This document shows, piece after piece, positions 26,705 to 34,934 of a DNA stretch of 63,514 nt; within the stretch, counting starts at the first letter, position 1, and each line of letters opens with the position of its first letter. The notes beneath the pieces were generated by a model. That model had not been told where the DNA came from, did not search any database, and saw only the letters and a list, made by a program, of their open reading frames with translations. The stretch is from Deltaproteobacteria bacterium (GTDB lineage: Bacteria; Desulfobacterota; Binatia; UBA9968): contig JACQUW010000044.1 in assembly GCA_016210115.1 (NCBI GenBank), forward strand, positions 1 to 63,514. The letters are read 5' to 3'. The translations under genes and the position numbers were made by a program.

Positions 26705-27019
26705 TTGCCGCTTCCGTTCGCCTTGACAGGTTGTCCACAGTTCCCTATAGTTCAAAGAAAAAAGGAGAGAGCTATTCCCAGACAACAGCGGCGCAAGAAA
26801 CAGCCAAAACCTTGGGCCAAGGACGATGACTGGATTCGCCAGCACTTCGAAGAACTCGTCGATAAATATCCAGGCCAATACGCAGTAGTTGCGAACGGCG
26901 AACTGTTTGTTGGCAAAGACGCTCGCGAACTCTACACTGAAGCACGGCGAAAACATCCTGGTGTCGTGCCAACGGGCTTTCCTATTCCTCGACCCCAGGA
27001 TTTTCTGTGCGCTCTATAA
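26705..27019 (+). CDS. DUF5678-domain small protein
   Basis: The conserved part is WIRQHFEELVDKYPGQYAVVANGELFVGKDARELYTEARRKH, a DUF5678 signature (about 55 residues, Tyr/Pro-Gly-xYAVV--G), here followed by PIPRPQDFL. The first in-frame TTG gives 104 residues, but the first 23 look non-native. A good Shine-Dalgarno (AAAGGAGAG at 26761-26769) precedes an in-frame ATT at 26774, which may be the true rare start (82 residues). It overlaps the retropepsin gene by 13 bp. In other genomes this domain often sits next to such aspartic-protease-like genes; the function is unknown. Confidence 0.7.
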   Translation: MPLPFALTGCPQFPIVQRKKERAIPRQQRRKKQPKPWAKDDDWIRQHFEELVDKYPGQYAVVANGELFVGKDARELYTEARRKHPGVVPTGFPIPRPQDFLCAL

Positions 27020-27429
27020 GCTTCCCCTATAAAGCCTATCGAGGGTTCCCCTGTCCGATCGTAACGATCGGAATCAAAGGGCCATTGGGATGGATTCGGG
27101 CAGAAGCCTATGTGGATACTGGAGCCTTCGTATTGATTTTCACGCTGAATGAGGCAGCCGGCCTCGGCGTCGACTACCGTAAGGGAAAAGAGACGTTTGT
27201 TACAGTTGGTGATGGAGGATTGATCCCGGTCTATGTTCATCGCTTGCCACTCCAGATTGGACCGATAGTATTCAAGGCCTCAATCGGTTTCTCGCCACGG
27301 CTCGGCGTAGGGTTTAACCTCTTAGGCCGCCAGGATATCTTCAACCGTTTTGATGTCACGTTCCGCGACGCGAAGAAACAAGTGAGCTTCCAACCGATCT
27401 CGCCGCAACGGCCCAAGAAACAGGCCTAG
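27007..27429 (+). CDS. Retropepsin-like aspartic protease domain protein
   Basis: 140 residues from GTG. The catalytic-type motif AYVDTGAFVLIF (D-T-G-A) and the closing hydrophobic-hydrophobic-G motif FNLLGRQDIFNRFDVTF are those of single-domain retroviral-like proteases, which dimerise to form the active site. Ends with a basic tail. Its partner gene overlaps its start. This two-gene unit is on the plus strand in an otherwise minus-strand region and has a repeat tract immediately downstream, so it looks like an inserted cassette. Substrate unknown; an addiction-like role is speculation. Confidence 0.7.
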   Translation: MRSISFPYKAYRGFPCPIVTIGIKGPLGWIRAEAYVDTGAFVLIFTLNEAAGLGVDYRKGKETFVTVGDGGLIPVYVHRLPLQIGPIVFKASIGFSPRLGVGFNLLGRQDIFNRFDVTFRDAKKQVSFQPISPQRPKKQA

Positions 27430-27735
27430 AGTCTCAGGTCGTGTCGCCACAGTTTGTAGCTGTAGCTTGTGGTTCGTAGTCTATGGTCCTGTTGTCTCTG
27501 CTCTTTCTTCTGCTAGCTGCGAGTTGCTCGCTGCCTGCTGGCTTTTCCACCTTGCCCCTTGCTCTTTAGCTGTCTTTTAGTTCTGCCTGCTGCTAGCTGC
27601 CAGCTGGTTCCTGCTCTGAGCTCTTTACTCTATGCCCTTTGCGCCCTGCTCTTTGCTGTTGCCGTTCTGCTTGCCTGCCAACTGCAAGCTGCCTCCTGCC
27701 TGCTATGCTTTTCGCTGCTTTTCGCCCTTTGCTGC
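27430..27735. repeat. composite repeat tract, reversed A+B units
   Basis: Begins with alternating GTAGCTTGTGGTTCGTAGTC-like sequence, then units of A (CTCTATGCCCTTTGCGCC) and B (TGCCTGCTGCTAGCTGCC) in the same order and spacing as at 17.7 and 20.7 kb, including the connector CTGTCTTTTAGTTCTGCC. It overlaps the 3' end of the next glycosyltransferase (tail KGEKQRKA). No gene in the 273-bp gap. Confidence 0.8.
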
Positions 27736-28923
27736 AATTTTCTCGTAGGTCGCAATCACCTGGGGCTGAATAACTGAGCGATCCAGTCGCTCCGCGGTCA
27801 CCTGAGCATTGATCTCCGCGGCCCGATCCACCAGCGCGTCATCGGTCACCGCGCGCCGAAGAGCTCTGGCGACGCCTCTGGGATCGTCTGGATGCACCAG
27901 AATAGCAGTCTCTCCACACACTACCCACTCATTCGCGCAACTCGTATCCGATTGAATCGGAAATGATCCCATGATCATCGCCTCTAATAGGGACGTGCTG
28001 ATGGCATCGCTGATGCTCAGCCCAATGGAGACGCGGGCCTGTCCATGCAGGCGCAACATGTCCTCGTGAGAGCAGCGACGAACGATCTCGATCGTAAGAC
28101 CCGTCGATTGTGCCAGCAACTCCGCGGCGATCTCGACTTCCGGAGCCGCCGAGTAAACCGCGACCCGATAACCGCGCAATACATCAGCGCAAAGCTCGAT
28201 AGCGCGCAGCCCCACTAATGCCCGCCCGGCCCAGTTCTGATGCCCTTTTAAGACGATCAGTCGTCGGCCCGAGGAGTCTCCCGGTTCGCGAAGACGCCGG
28301 AGCCATTCAATGTCATAGCCGCCCGCATTCGGCAAAACAGGAAGAACTTCTCCCTTAAAACCAAAGGAACGTGCCAGTTCAACGTCCCGTTGACACTCGC
28401 AGGCGTAATAATCACAGGTGGACAAGACGGCGTTAATTTTTTCGATGTGATCTCTCAAACGACCAAAGAGATAGATGTCGCTGCCCCAGTTGCTCACAAT
28501 CCAGGGTGGAAAGTCACCGTCCAAATGCCGCCTGCTCTCGAGCGCGAGATAACCCCCGCGTTGGAATTCCAGCGAATGAATAAGGTCAGGTCGAAGCTTT
28601 CGGATTGTTCGAGCGAGACGCCAGGCGCGTTTTTCCGATAGCGGGAACCATCGCTTCGTCAGATCCCAGACGCGATACGCGCCTTTCGGCAACACCCAAC
28701 CCGCACCCCAAATCGGCCAGCAGCGGTCCACGCGGCGAATACTGGGGCCCAGTCCAGGCGCTCTATTGTCGATCAGGTCATGAACGGCTATCTCTTTGAG
28801 TTCGGGATGAAAGCCCCAGTCTTCAACCGGGAAAAGATGTGTGTCCCATCCCCGGCCACCTACCTGTCTAATCCAACGGGCAGTATGGACACTCTCGGCC
28901 ATAGCTACAAAAAGTATCCGCAA
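27703..28923 (-). CDS. Glycosyltransferase (GT4-like), copy 1 of a tandem pair
   Basis: 406 residues from TTG (MRILFVAMAESVHTARWIRQ). The N-terminal half holds RKLRPDLIHSLEFQRGGYLAL and WIVSNWGSDIYLFGRL. The C-terminal half holds LIVLKGHQNWAGRALVGLRA, RVSIGLSISDAISTSLLEAM (the E-x7-E-like donor site) and MGSFPIQSDTSCANEW. It is roughly 60 percent alike, by eye, to the next gene, so the two arose by tandem duplication. It probably transfers related sugars in the same chain. The gap between the two copies is only 32 bp and has no repeat tract. Confidence 0.85.
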   Translation of the reverse strand: MRILFVAMAESVHTARWIRQVGGRGWDTHLFPVEDWGFHPELKEIAVHDLIDNRAPGLGPSIRRVDRCWPIWGAGWVLPKGAYRVWDLTKRWFPLSEKRAWRLARTIRKLRPDLIHSLEFQRGGYLALESRRHLDGDFPPWIVSNWGSDIYLFGRLRDHIEKINAVLSTCDYYACECQRDVELARSFGFKGEVLPVLPNAGGYDIEWLRRLREPGDSSGRRLIVLKGHQNWAGRALVGLRAIELCADVLRGYRVAVYSAAPEVEIAAELLAQSTGLTIEIVRRCSHEDMLRLHGQARVSIGLSISDAISTSLLEAMIMGSFPIQSDTSCANEWVVCGETAILVHPDDPRGVARALRRAVTDDALVDRAAEINAQVTAERLDRSVIQPQVIATYEKIAAKGEKQRKA

Positions 28924-28955
28924 CCTGGTTCTTTCCGCGGGTAGAAGATTCCGGG

Positions 28956-30203
28956 TTAACTTGCAGCGCGATTTAGAATCGCATCACCGTTTGGATTCTC
29001 AGCAGCGATCTTTTCATACATCGCCTTCACTTGAGGCTCGATCACACATCGGTCAAGCCGGTCTGCAGCGACCTGAGCGTTGATCTCCGCTGCCTGGTCG
29101 ACCAGCGTATCATCCGATACCGCTCGTGTAATCGCCTTAGCAATACCTTCCGGATCCTCCGGGTGGACCAGGATACCCGTCTTGCCGCACTGCAACCACT
29201 CATCGCCACAACTCGTCCTGGATTGTATTGGAAAAGACCCCATGATCATTGCCTCAAGCAGGGAAGTGCTGATCGCATCGCTGATGCTCAGACCGATAGA
29301 TACGCGCGCCTGGCCGTGCAACCGCAGCATCTCTTCATGAGAACAGGGTGGAATTATGTCCAGCGGGATTCCGGTGGACTGGGAAACCAATTCAGCCGCA
29401 ATCTTGGTCTCCGGACTCGCCAGGTAGACAGCAACCCTGTATCCTTTTAACCAAGCAGCGCTTAGCTCAAGAGCCCGAAGACCGACCAGAGCCCGACCCG
29501 CCCAGCCTCCGTACCCTTTCAGAAGGATAAGGCGTCTCTCCGAGATTAGGCCCGGCTGCCGAAGCTGCCGAAATCTTGCGACCTCATAGCCTCCAGCGAT
29601 CGGCAGAACAGGCAGGACTTCGCCATTGAAACCAAAACTCCGAGCCAACCCCACGTCACGCTTGCATTCACACCAGTAATAATTACAACTAGCCAATACC
29701 GCCCGAACTCTTTCCGCATGCTCCGCCAAACGTCCGAAAAGATAGATGTCACTGCCCCAGTTGGTGACGATCCACGGCGGAAATTTGCCAATAAGATGCC
29801 GCCTGGCGTCCAGAACTGGATAAGCTCCGTGCTGAAACTCTAAAGAATGAATTATGTCAGGCCGCAGCTTGCGAATGGTTTGGGCCAGCGCCCAGGTTCG
29901 ATCTTTCCAGGCCGGTATCCACCTCTCCACCAAACGCCGGGCTCGATACGAACCGCGGGATAACGGCCAACCGTTTTTCAGAAATGGCCAAAAGTCATCG
30001 ACCTCGCGAACACTGGGATGCCATCCGTTTTGTTTTCCAAACAGAACATGGTGAACCGTCGTTTCCTTTAACTCCGTGCTAATTCCAAACTCTTCTACTG
30101 AAGTCACGGGGAACAGATGAATATCCCACCCCCGCCCATTAAGCTGGTTGATCCAGCGGGCGGTGTGAACGCTGTTTGCCATGGCAACAAACAGAATGCG
30201 CAC
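28956..30203 (-). CDS. Glycosyltransferase (GT4-like), copy 2 of a tandem pair
   Basis: 415 residues from GTG (MRILFVAMANSVHTARWINQ). It shares with copy 1 the blocks HSLEFQHGAYPVLDARRHL, NWGSDIYLFGRLAEHAERV, LLKGYGGWAGRALVGLRALE and RVSIGLSISDAISTSLLEAM, then IQSRTSCGDEWLQCGKTGIL. The two differ mostly in the first 90 residues (acceptor side), as expected if they kept the donor but changed the acceptor. It follows the capsule-type gene by 64 bp on the same strand. Confidence 0.85.
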   Translation of the reverse strand: MRILFVAMANSVHTARWINQLNGRGWDIHLFPVTSVEEFGISTELKETTVHHVLFGKQNGWHPSVREVDDFWPFLKNGWPLSRGSYRARRLVERWIPAWKDRTWALAQTIRKLRPDIIHSLEFQHGAYPVLDARRHLIGKFPPWIVTNWGSDIYLFGRLAEHAERVRAVLASCNYYWCECKRDVGLARSFGFNGEVLPVLPIAGGYEVARFRQLRQPGLISERRLILLKGYGGWAGRALVGLRALELSAAWLKGYRVAVYLASPETKIAAELVSQSTGIPLDIIPPCSHEEMLRLHGQARVSIGLSISDAISTSLLEAMIMGSFPIQSRTSCGDEWLQCGKTGILVHPEDPEGIAKAITRAVSDDTLVDQAAEINAQVAADRLDRCVIEPQVKAMYEKIAAENPNGDAILNRAAS

Positions 30204-30267
30204 GGCTATTCCACAATCCAGGTTGAGGCCGGTTTAAGTGCCAGTCCAATCAAAAGCTGGAGCAACA

Positions 30268-31794
30268 CTAGCCATCCGTCCCGAGCGGTTCCGGCGGTGG
30301 TGTTGAATAAATTTTGCCTGTCAGTTTTCTGCGAGACCGCGCACGGAGAACTGCATTCGCGACACGTTCGAATCTCCAAGATCTGTCGCAACAGCCGAGC
30401 CCGATCGATGCGAGACGGCTGTATTCAATCTTCTTGCCTTTGAACTGCCCCTCCGTGATGCCGGTCGCCATGAAGTGTCTGTAAGGCACGCCGTAACTGT
30501 TCATGTAATAGCCGTACATGAGAGCCGCATCTCTCGCCTTGGGTTTAAGATCCGCTTTTAGCAACTCGATAAGCTCCTCGTGCGATTGAGGGTTATAAGT
30601 GCCACCTAGATTGCGGTAGAATGACTGGCCAGCCAAGATCGAGGGCTTGCCCCAAAAGACGGCCTCTATCCCGACGGTTGAGCCGAAACTCAGCACGGTG
30701 TCAGCGGATTTGAGCAGAGCATAAGTGCTGACGGCATCATCCGGACTAATCAATGTGACAAACTCCGCTTTCAGTTGAAAAACTCGGGCCATATAGGCGT
30801 TACTTATCCCCGACAGATTGGGATGAAGACGCAGATACAGGCGGATGCCTTTCCCATTAGTTGACAAAGATCTTAAAATAGCTTCTATTCCCTCCACCTG
30901 GCTGTTATAGAGAGGACTTTTCCAGCTATCGTCGAGCGCGGCAAACTCGTCCTCCGAGGACGAGAAAATAACAACATTCTTCTCCCCCGGGTTCCAACCG
31001 GCAGGCAGTAATCCCGCCCGCTGCTGCGTGATGAACGAACGCCAGGACCTCGTGACTCCTCCTTCTCTGTCGAGGAAAAACTCTGCGGCCACCTGCTCCC
31101 GCCGCGGGTCGTCTACCGCGCGCGCCCAGTGTTCCCGAATCTGATACTCTATGTAGCTGCGGTCGTGGGGTGTAGTATTTTCGAACAGGCCGTAATGTTG
31201 GATGTCGTGCCCTTTGTCATGCGTGAAGAACTCGACACCTCTGCTCTGGCAGGCCCGTACCGCTGCCCGAAGAGGAGCGTGCCGCCCATTGAAAACATAC
31301 ATTCGATCGACTCGATGCTTTTCGAGATAGTTCTGAAGTGACCTGTAGACTGCAAACGCCGAAACTAAGAGGTCCCGAACACGAGAAGCATTAGCCTTGA
31401 GATCCGGACTCGGGTCGCGGGTCCACGAGATAAGGGAGGATAGAACTGCGTAACCAATCTCGAAGTTATCGATTCGGTATGCCTTTAGTTCGTCAATGCT
31501 TGCAAAGCTGGTCTTAACAGCGGCCGACGCTGCCCTATCCGCCGCCGACAGATCGTAAAACGAGCGCGCGTTTATTTTCTGCGACAAGAGCGGCATGCTA
31601 GCGGCCCGCTTGCCAATACAGTACATGCAATTGCGAAACGTGTGCTGAGGGTTTATGTCGCACGTTAGGAGTTCACCGTTACACATCAGAAGACTCACAT
31701 CGTCGCCCTGATCCAAATGACATTGGATGATCTCAAGCTCTGTCTCGAGATGCGGTGTGAATCTGGTGTAAGGCGCGAATATAACTACATTCAT
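30268..31794 (-). CDS. Capsule-polysaccharide-biosynthesis-like glycosyltransferase
   Basis: 508 residues. The N-terminal half begins MNVVIFAPYTRFTPHLETELE and has a Cys motif around CMYCIGKR; RMYVFNGRHAPLRAAVRACQ and FFTHDKGHDIQHYGLFEN follow. The C-terminal half has NVVIFSSSEDEFAALDD, LYLRLHPNLSG and DTVLSFGSTVGIEAVFWGKPSI. The R-x-HP and S-x-S-x-G-x-E pair is typical of the capsule synthesis/export glycosyltransferase-like fold (PF05159-like, GT-B). A role in chain initiation or extension is likely; the sugar is unknown. Downstream on the same strand come the two tandem glycosyltransferases. Confidence 0.75.
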   Translation of the reverse strand: MNVVIFAPYTRFTPHLETELEIIQCHLDQGDDVSLLMCNGELLTCDINPQHTFRNCMYCIGKRAASMPLLSQKINARSFYDLSAADRAASAAVKTSFASIDELKAYRIDNFEIGYAVLSSLISWTRDPSPDLKANASRVRDLLVSAFAVYRSLQNYLEKHRVDRMYVFNGRHAPLRAAVRACQSRGVEFFTHDKGHDIQHYGLFENTTPHDRSYIEYQIREHWARAVDDPRREQVAAEFFLDREGGVTRSWRSFITQQRAGLLPAGWNPGEKNVVIFSSSEDEFAALDDSWKSPLYNSQVEGIEAILRSLSTNGKGIRLYLRLHPNLSGISNAYMARVFQLKAEFVTLISPDDAVSTYALLKSADTVLSFGSTVGIEAVFWGKPSILAGQSFYRNLGGTYNPQSHEELIELLKADLKPKARDAALMYGYYMNSYGVPYRHFMATGITEGQFKGKKIEYSRLASIGLGCCDRSWRFERVANAVLRARSRRKLTGKIYSTPPPEPLGTDG

Positions 31795-31845
31795 GGCTGA
31801 TCCGGAAATGTTTGAGAATGTCTACAGGTATTGGCGCGTCAGGCG

Positions 31846-32313
31846 CTAGCGAGACAGGCCCAGGTTAGTGGGGTGCTCCGGACGATATGCAGAGTGGTAT
31901 CCTCGATTGACACCATAGGCAAGCGTGACTCCCGACTCCGCAACTCTCGATAGTGCAAGCCTGCAGGCTTTCAAACTATTCGCAAGGGTTTTTCAACATA
32001 TATTCCCTTAACTCCATGCCTGGAGGCATACTCAATAATTTCGCACTTAACGGGCGTCTTTGTTGCGATGGTGACAACATCAGACTTTACGTTATCTATG
32101 AGTGCGTATAACTCTCGTACCCCCGTAATCAGCTCCCCTCTGCCTTAAAAAGGTTTCGTTTAAATCGCAAAAGGCGACGAGATCGACTTCTTGGATGGAG
32201 CTGAGCGAGTCTGCGCGAGACATGGGCAACCAGCCTGCCGGCACACGACCTTCCACTCTACTAGCTTAGCCGGCTCCCATACGACCACAGCCTATAACAG
32301 CGGCTTTCATCAT
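31846..32313 (-). pseudogene. Gfo/Idh/MocA-family oxidoreductase remnant
   Basis: Reading the minus strand from the ATG at 32313, three frames together give the first third of a Gfo/Idh/MocA dehydrogenase. MMKAAVIGCGRMGAG is followed at once by an in-frame TAA. The same frame then continues (VDLVAFCDLNETFLRQRGAD), shifts by one to give LYALIDNVKSDVVTIATKTP and GIYVEKPL, and shifts again to give LKACRLALSRVAES and GVTLAYGVNRGYHSAYR. After that the similarity ends, so the C-terminal two thirds are gone. The EKP motif and N-R-x-YH-x-AYR block are the family's hallmarks. Its ATG overlaps the stop of the MDR dehydrogenase (ATGA), showing they were once a coupled pair. This explains the apparent 515-bp gene gap. 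Confidence 0.75.
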
Positions 32314-33326
32314 CTCCAGTTGATTAACGCCGAATACATGCCGGGCTCGCGTGATGCAAGAGACTTATACACTGTATCCAGGTTGAGCCACGAGATTTCG
32401 GTACTTAGAATATCGAGAGTATCAACGAGGCCACTGAGAATGAGGCCTGAAATGTATTGTATATTTCTCTTGACTGTAAAACGTGCATCAATAGCCCTGA
32501 CATCAACGTCAGGCATGTATCCGCTTTGTCTAATGATAAGTTGTTTGTCGTAGAAGTATTGCGAATCCAGTGGATTAAAATCTGGTGGTGCTTCGCCTCT
32601 GCCGGGAAACCCGATACATATCACCTCTCCCCCTTTTCTAACGAGCTGCAAAGCGAGCCGGTAATCAGACCACTTATTTGAAGTATTTATCGAAATGTCT
32701 ACACCGTCTGTGTCCCATAATTGATTTCTGAACTCCGACGCAGAGATGTTCTTTCCAAATATAGAGCTAAAACCCATTTTCGTCATCGGGGTTTTCCCGA
32801 TCTCCTGGTTTGTAAAAAGAAGCGGTTGCGATCCGAATGCCTTGACAAGACTCGCAGTGGCAAGCCCGACAGTCCCCATACCGATTATGGCAACCTGATG
32901 GCCCGGTTTGTAAATGCCGGCAATTAGCGCAGAATATCCGAGGTGGTACAGATATGTCGCTGTTAATTTCTTTCGCATGACTTCACTCGGGACAGTCACA
33001 CGGAGCAGCACCTCCGATCGGTTGCATATAAAAGCCGAGCGATGAGATTGCCGTGTAAGAATGTAATCGCCAACAAAGAGATCTGATATCGATGAACCGA
33101 CCTTAATGATTTTGGCCAGGTTACAGTAGCCAACCAGTCTTGGGTATGGTTTTGAGGGTCTAAGCGGAGGTTTTCCAGCCCAGGCGGCAATTTCGGTTCC
33201 AGTCGACACCGCAGTATATTCCGTCTCTGCCACGATGTCGCAACTAGCCAACCTATAGTCGTCTAGATCCAATTGTTTTTGTACTAGGGTGTATGGTGAT
33301 TCAAGTTCATAGACAATGCTCTTCAT
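32310..33326 (-). CDS. Zinc-type (MDR) dehydrogenase-like protein
   Basis: 338 residues. The GroES-like N-terminal domain has VSTGTEIAAWAG and YPRLVGYCNLAKIIKVGSSI but lacks the structural Cys cluster. The Rossmann domain has VAIIGMGTVGLATASLVKAFG. Catalytic zinc ligands are not obvious, so it may be a non-zinc MDR member. In surface-sugar clusters this type is often paired with a Gfo/Idh/MocA partner, and that partner is present here only as a pseudogene coupled by ATGA. The gene and its flank look richer in A+T than the rest of the window, by eye, which may mean separate acquisition. Confidence 0.75.
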   Translation of the reverse strand: MKSIVYELESPYTLVQKQLDLDDYRLASCDIVAETEYTAVSTGTEIAAWAGKPPLRPSKPYPRLVGYCNLAKIIKVGSSISDLFVGDYILTRQSHRSAFICNRSEVLLRVTVPSEVMRKKLTATYLYHLGYSALIAGIYKPGHQVAIIGMGTVGLATASLVKAFGSQPLLFTNQEIGKTPMTKMGFSSIFGKNISASEFRNQLWDTDGVDISINTSNKWSDYRLALQLVRKGGEVICIGFPGRGEAPPDFNPLDSQYFYDKQLIIRQSGYMPDVDVRAIDARFTVKRNIQYISGLILSGLVDTLDILSTEISWLNLDTVYKSLASREPGMYSALINWR

Positions 33327-33372
33327 GGGTAATAAAACGGAACCGAGAACACCAAATTGAGCTTCTCAAACC

Positions 33373-34443
33373 TCAGAAGCCAGCAATATGTGACCAGCCA
33401 AGTGGCGTGCCACGTGCGATATCGTTGGCTGCACGGCGTCCGAGCACTTCTGACAGATGCTTGGGTGCCAGGCCATGTCCTGGCCGAATGGAGCGCACGT
33501 TTTCTTCGGAAAACATCTCACCAGTCTTCATGTCCTTCACTACAAAGAGCGAACGGCGAAAGACACGGCTTGTCGCTTCTTTTTCGCTTAGCCCGTAGTG
33601 CACCCGGCCCAGGGCTTTCTCCACCGTTCGTATGGCCTCGACCATTGCCTTGAATTCGTGAGGCTCCAGAGAAAAGTCGTTATCAGGACCAGGGATAGAA
33701 CGCGACAGCGTAAAGTGTTTCTCGACAATACAGGCTCCTAACGCCACGGCCGCCACCGGAACAGCGATGCCGAGCGTGTGATCAGAAACACCCGCCGGCA
33801 CACTGAACGCTTCAGCCAGATGAGGAATCGTACGCAGGTTCATCTCCTCAGGTGGAGCCGGGTAAGCGCTGGTACATTTGAGTAACCCCAATTGATTTCC
33901 GCCTGTCTCTCGGATCGTTTTCACTGCCTCTTCGACTTCGCCAAGGGTGGCCATGCCAGTGGACATGACGATTGGTTTGCCGGTCTGTGCGATCCGCCGG
34001 ATCAGAGGCAGATCGATGATTTCAAACGATGCAATCTTGTAAGCTGGCACCCTCATCTCCTCCAGAAAATCCACCGAAGTGTGGTCAAAGGGCGTGGAGA
34101 ACAGGTCAAGGCCGAGATCGTTAGCAATTTGCTTAAGTTTTGGTTGCCAATCCCAAGGTGTGTAGGCGTCGCCGTAGAGGTCGTAGAGATTGCGGCCGTC
34201 CCAAAGCGTGCCGCCACCGACACGGAAGTACTCCTGGTCCGAATCTATGGTCAGCGTATCTGGAGTATAGGTCTGTAATTTCACTGCGTCCGCGCCAGCT
34301 TCTTTGGCCGCATGGATGATTTGAACCGCCTGGTCCAAATCCTGGTTGTGATTAGCGGACATTTCGGCAACGATATAGACAGGTTGCCCTGGGCCAATTC
34401 TTCGCCCGCTAATTTCGATTTCGCCCGCAGTCATCTTGGTCAC
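33373..34443 (-). CDS. pseI: Pseudaminic acid synthase
   Basis: 356 residues. Condenses the 2,4-diacetamido-trideoxy sugar with phosphoenolpyruvate to give pseudaminic acid. NeuB-fold features: VYIVAEMSANHNQDLDQA, AGADAVKLQTYTPDTLTID, the PseI-type segment LWDGRNLYDLYGDAYTPWDW, FSTPFDHTSVDFLE, VMSTGMATLGEVEEAV, KCTSAYPAPPEEMNL and EKHFTLSRSIPGPDNDFSLE. A C-terminal SAF/antifreeze-like domain (RSLFVVKDMKTGEMFSEENV, RPGHGLAPKHL) closes it. It overlaps pseH by 35 bp; an ATG three codons in (34434) would shorten the overlap. Confidence 0.93.
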   Translation of the reverse strand: MTKMTAGEIEISGRRIGPGQPVYIVAEMSANHNQDLDQAVQIIHAAKEAGADAVKLQTYTPDTLTIDSDQEYFRVGGGTLWDGRNLYDLYGDAYTPWDWQPKLKQIANDLGLDLFSTPFDHTSVDFLEEMRVPAYKIASFEIIDLPLIRRIAQTGKPIVMSTGMATLGEVEEAVKTIRETGGNQLGLLKCTSAYPAPPEEMNLRTIPHLAEAFSVPAGVSDHTLGIAVPVAAVALGACIVEKHFTLSRSIPGPDNDFSLEPHEFKAMVEAIRTVEKALGRVHYGLSEKEATSRVFRRSLFVVKDMKTGEMFSEENVRSIRPGHGLAPKHLSEVLGRRAANDIARGTPLGWSHIAGF

Positions 34444-34915
34444 TCCTGCTCAGAAACAACTGGAATGCTTCCTCTCCTTCGACCGTGATCGCGCCGAGGT
34501 TTTGATATCCTGCTCTTTCAAAGGCGCGAACGGATGTTTCGTTTCCGCGTTTGACATACGCATGGATAGCGGTCACGGCTGTAGTACGGAATAGTTCACC
34601 GGCAGAAAGCCGAACCAACAAACTCCCGTACCCTTTACCACGATGCTCCCGGCCCACACTGATGGACACCACGGCTTGATCGCCTTTAAGATCAAATCGG
34701 ATTTGTCCAATGGGGGTCTCAGCACCAACGGTCGCGATATAGAAGGCGCAGGACGGGTTATCTCGCTTCGACCTAAACCATTCAACGTGAGTCTCCCACG
34801 GTATAGAACCCCGCGAAAAAGAAACGGCACGAACGTCGAGATCGTTGGCCCACTCCCAAAGAAGCTTGCAATCGTTTTCCCGGGCATGCCTTAGCTTGAC
34901 CGATTGCTCCACCAT
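34409..34915 (-). CDS. pseH: GNAT acetyltransferase of the PseH type
   Basis: 168 residues, a single GNAT domain: VKLRHARENDCKLLWEWAND, WETHVEWFRSKRDNP, then the acetyl-CoA loop VGREHRGKGYGSLLVRLS (Q/R-x-x-G-x-G/A) and VKRGNETSVRAFERAGYQNL. In the pseudaminic acid pathway this enzyme N-acetylates the 4-amino group of the UDP-altrosamine intermediate. Similar domains also occur fused to PseG; here it is free-standing. It sits between pseI and the PseF-like gene, as in standard pse operons, but the PseG hydrolase that normally precedes it is absent. Confidence 0.8.
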   Translation of the reverse strand: MVEQSVKLRHARENDCKLLWEWANDLDVRAVSFSRGSIPWETHVEWFRSKRDNPSCAFYIATVGAETPIGQIRFDLKGDQAVVSISVGREHRGKGYGSLLVRLSAGELFRTTAVTAIHAYVKRGNETSVRAFERAGYQNLGAITVEGEEAFQLFLSRSDQDDCGRNRN

Positions 34916-34934
34916 ACTTATTAGACCTCTGCTA

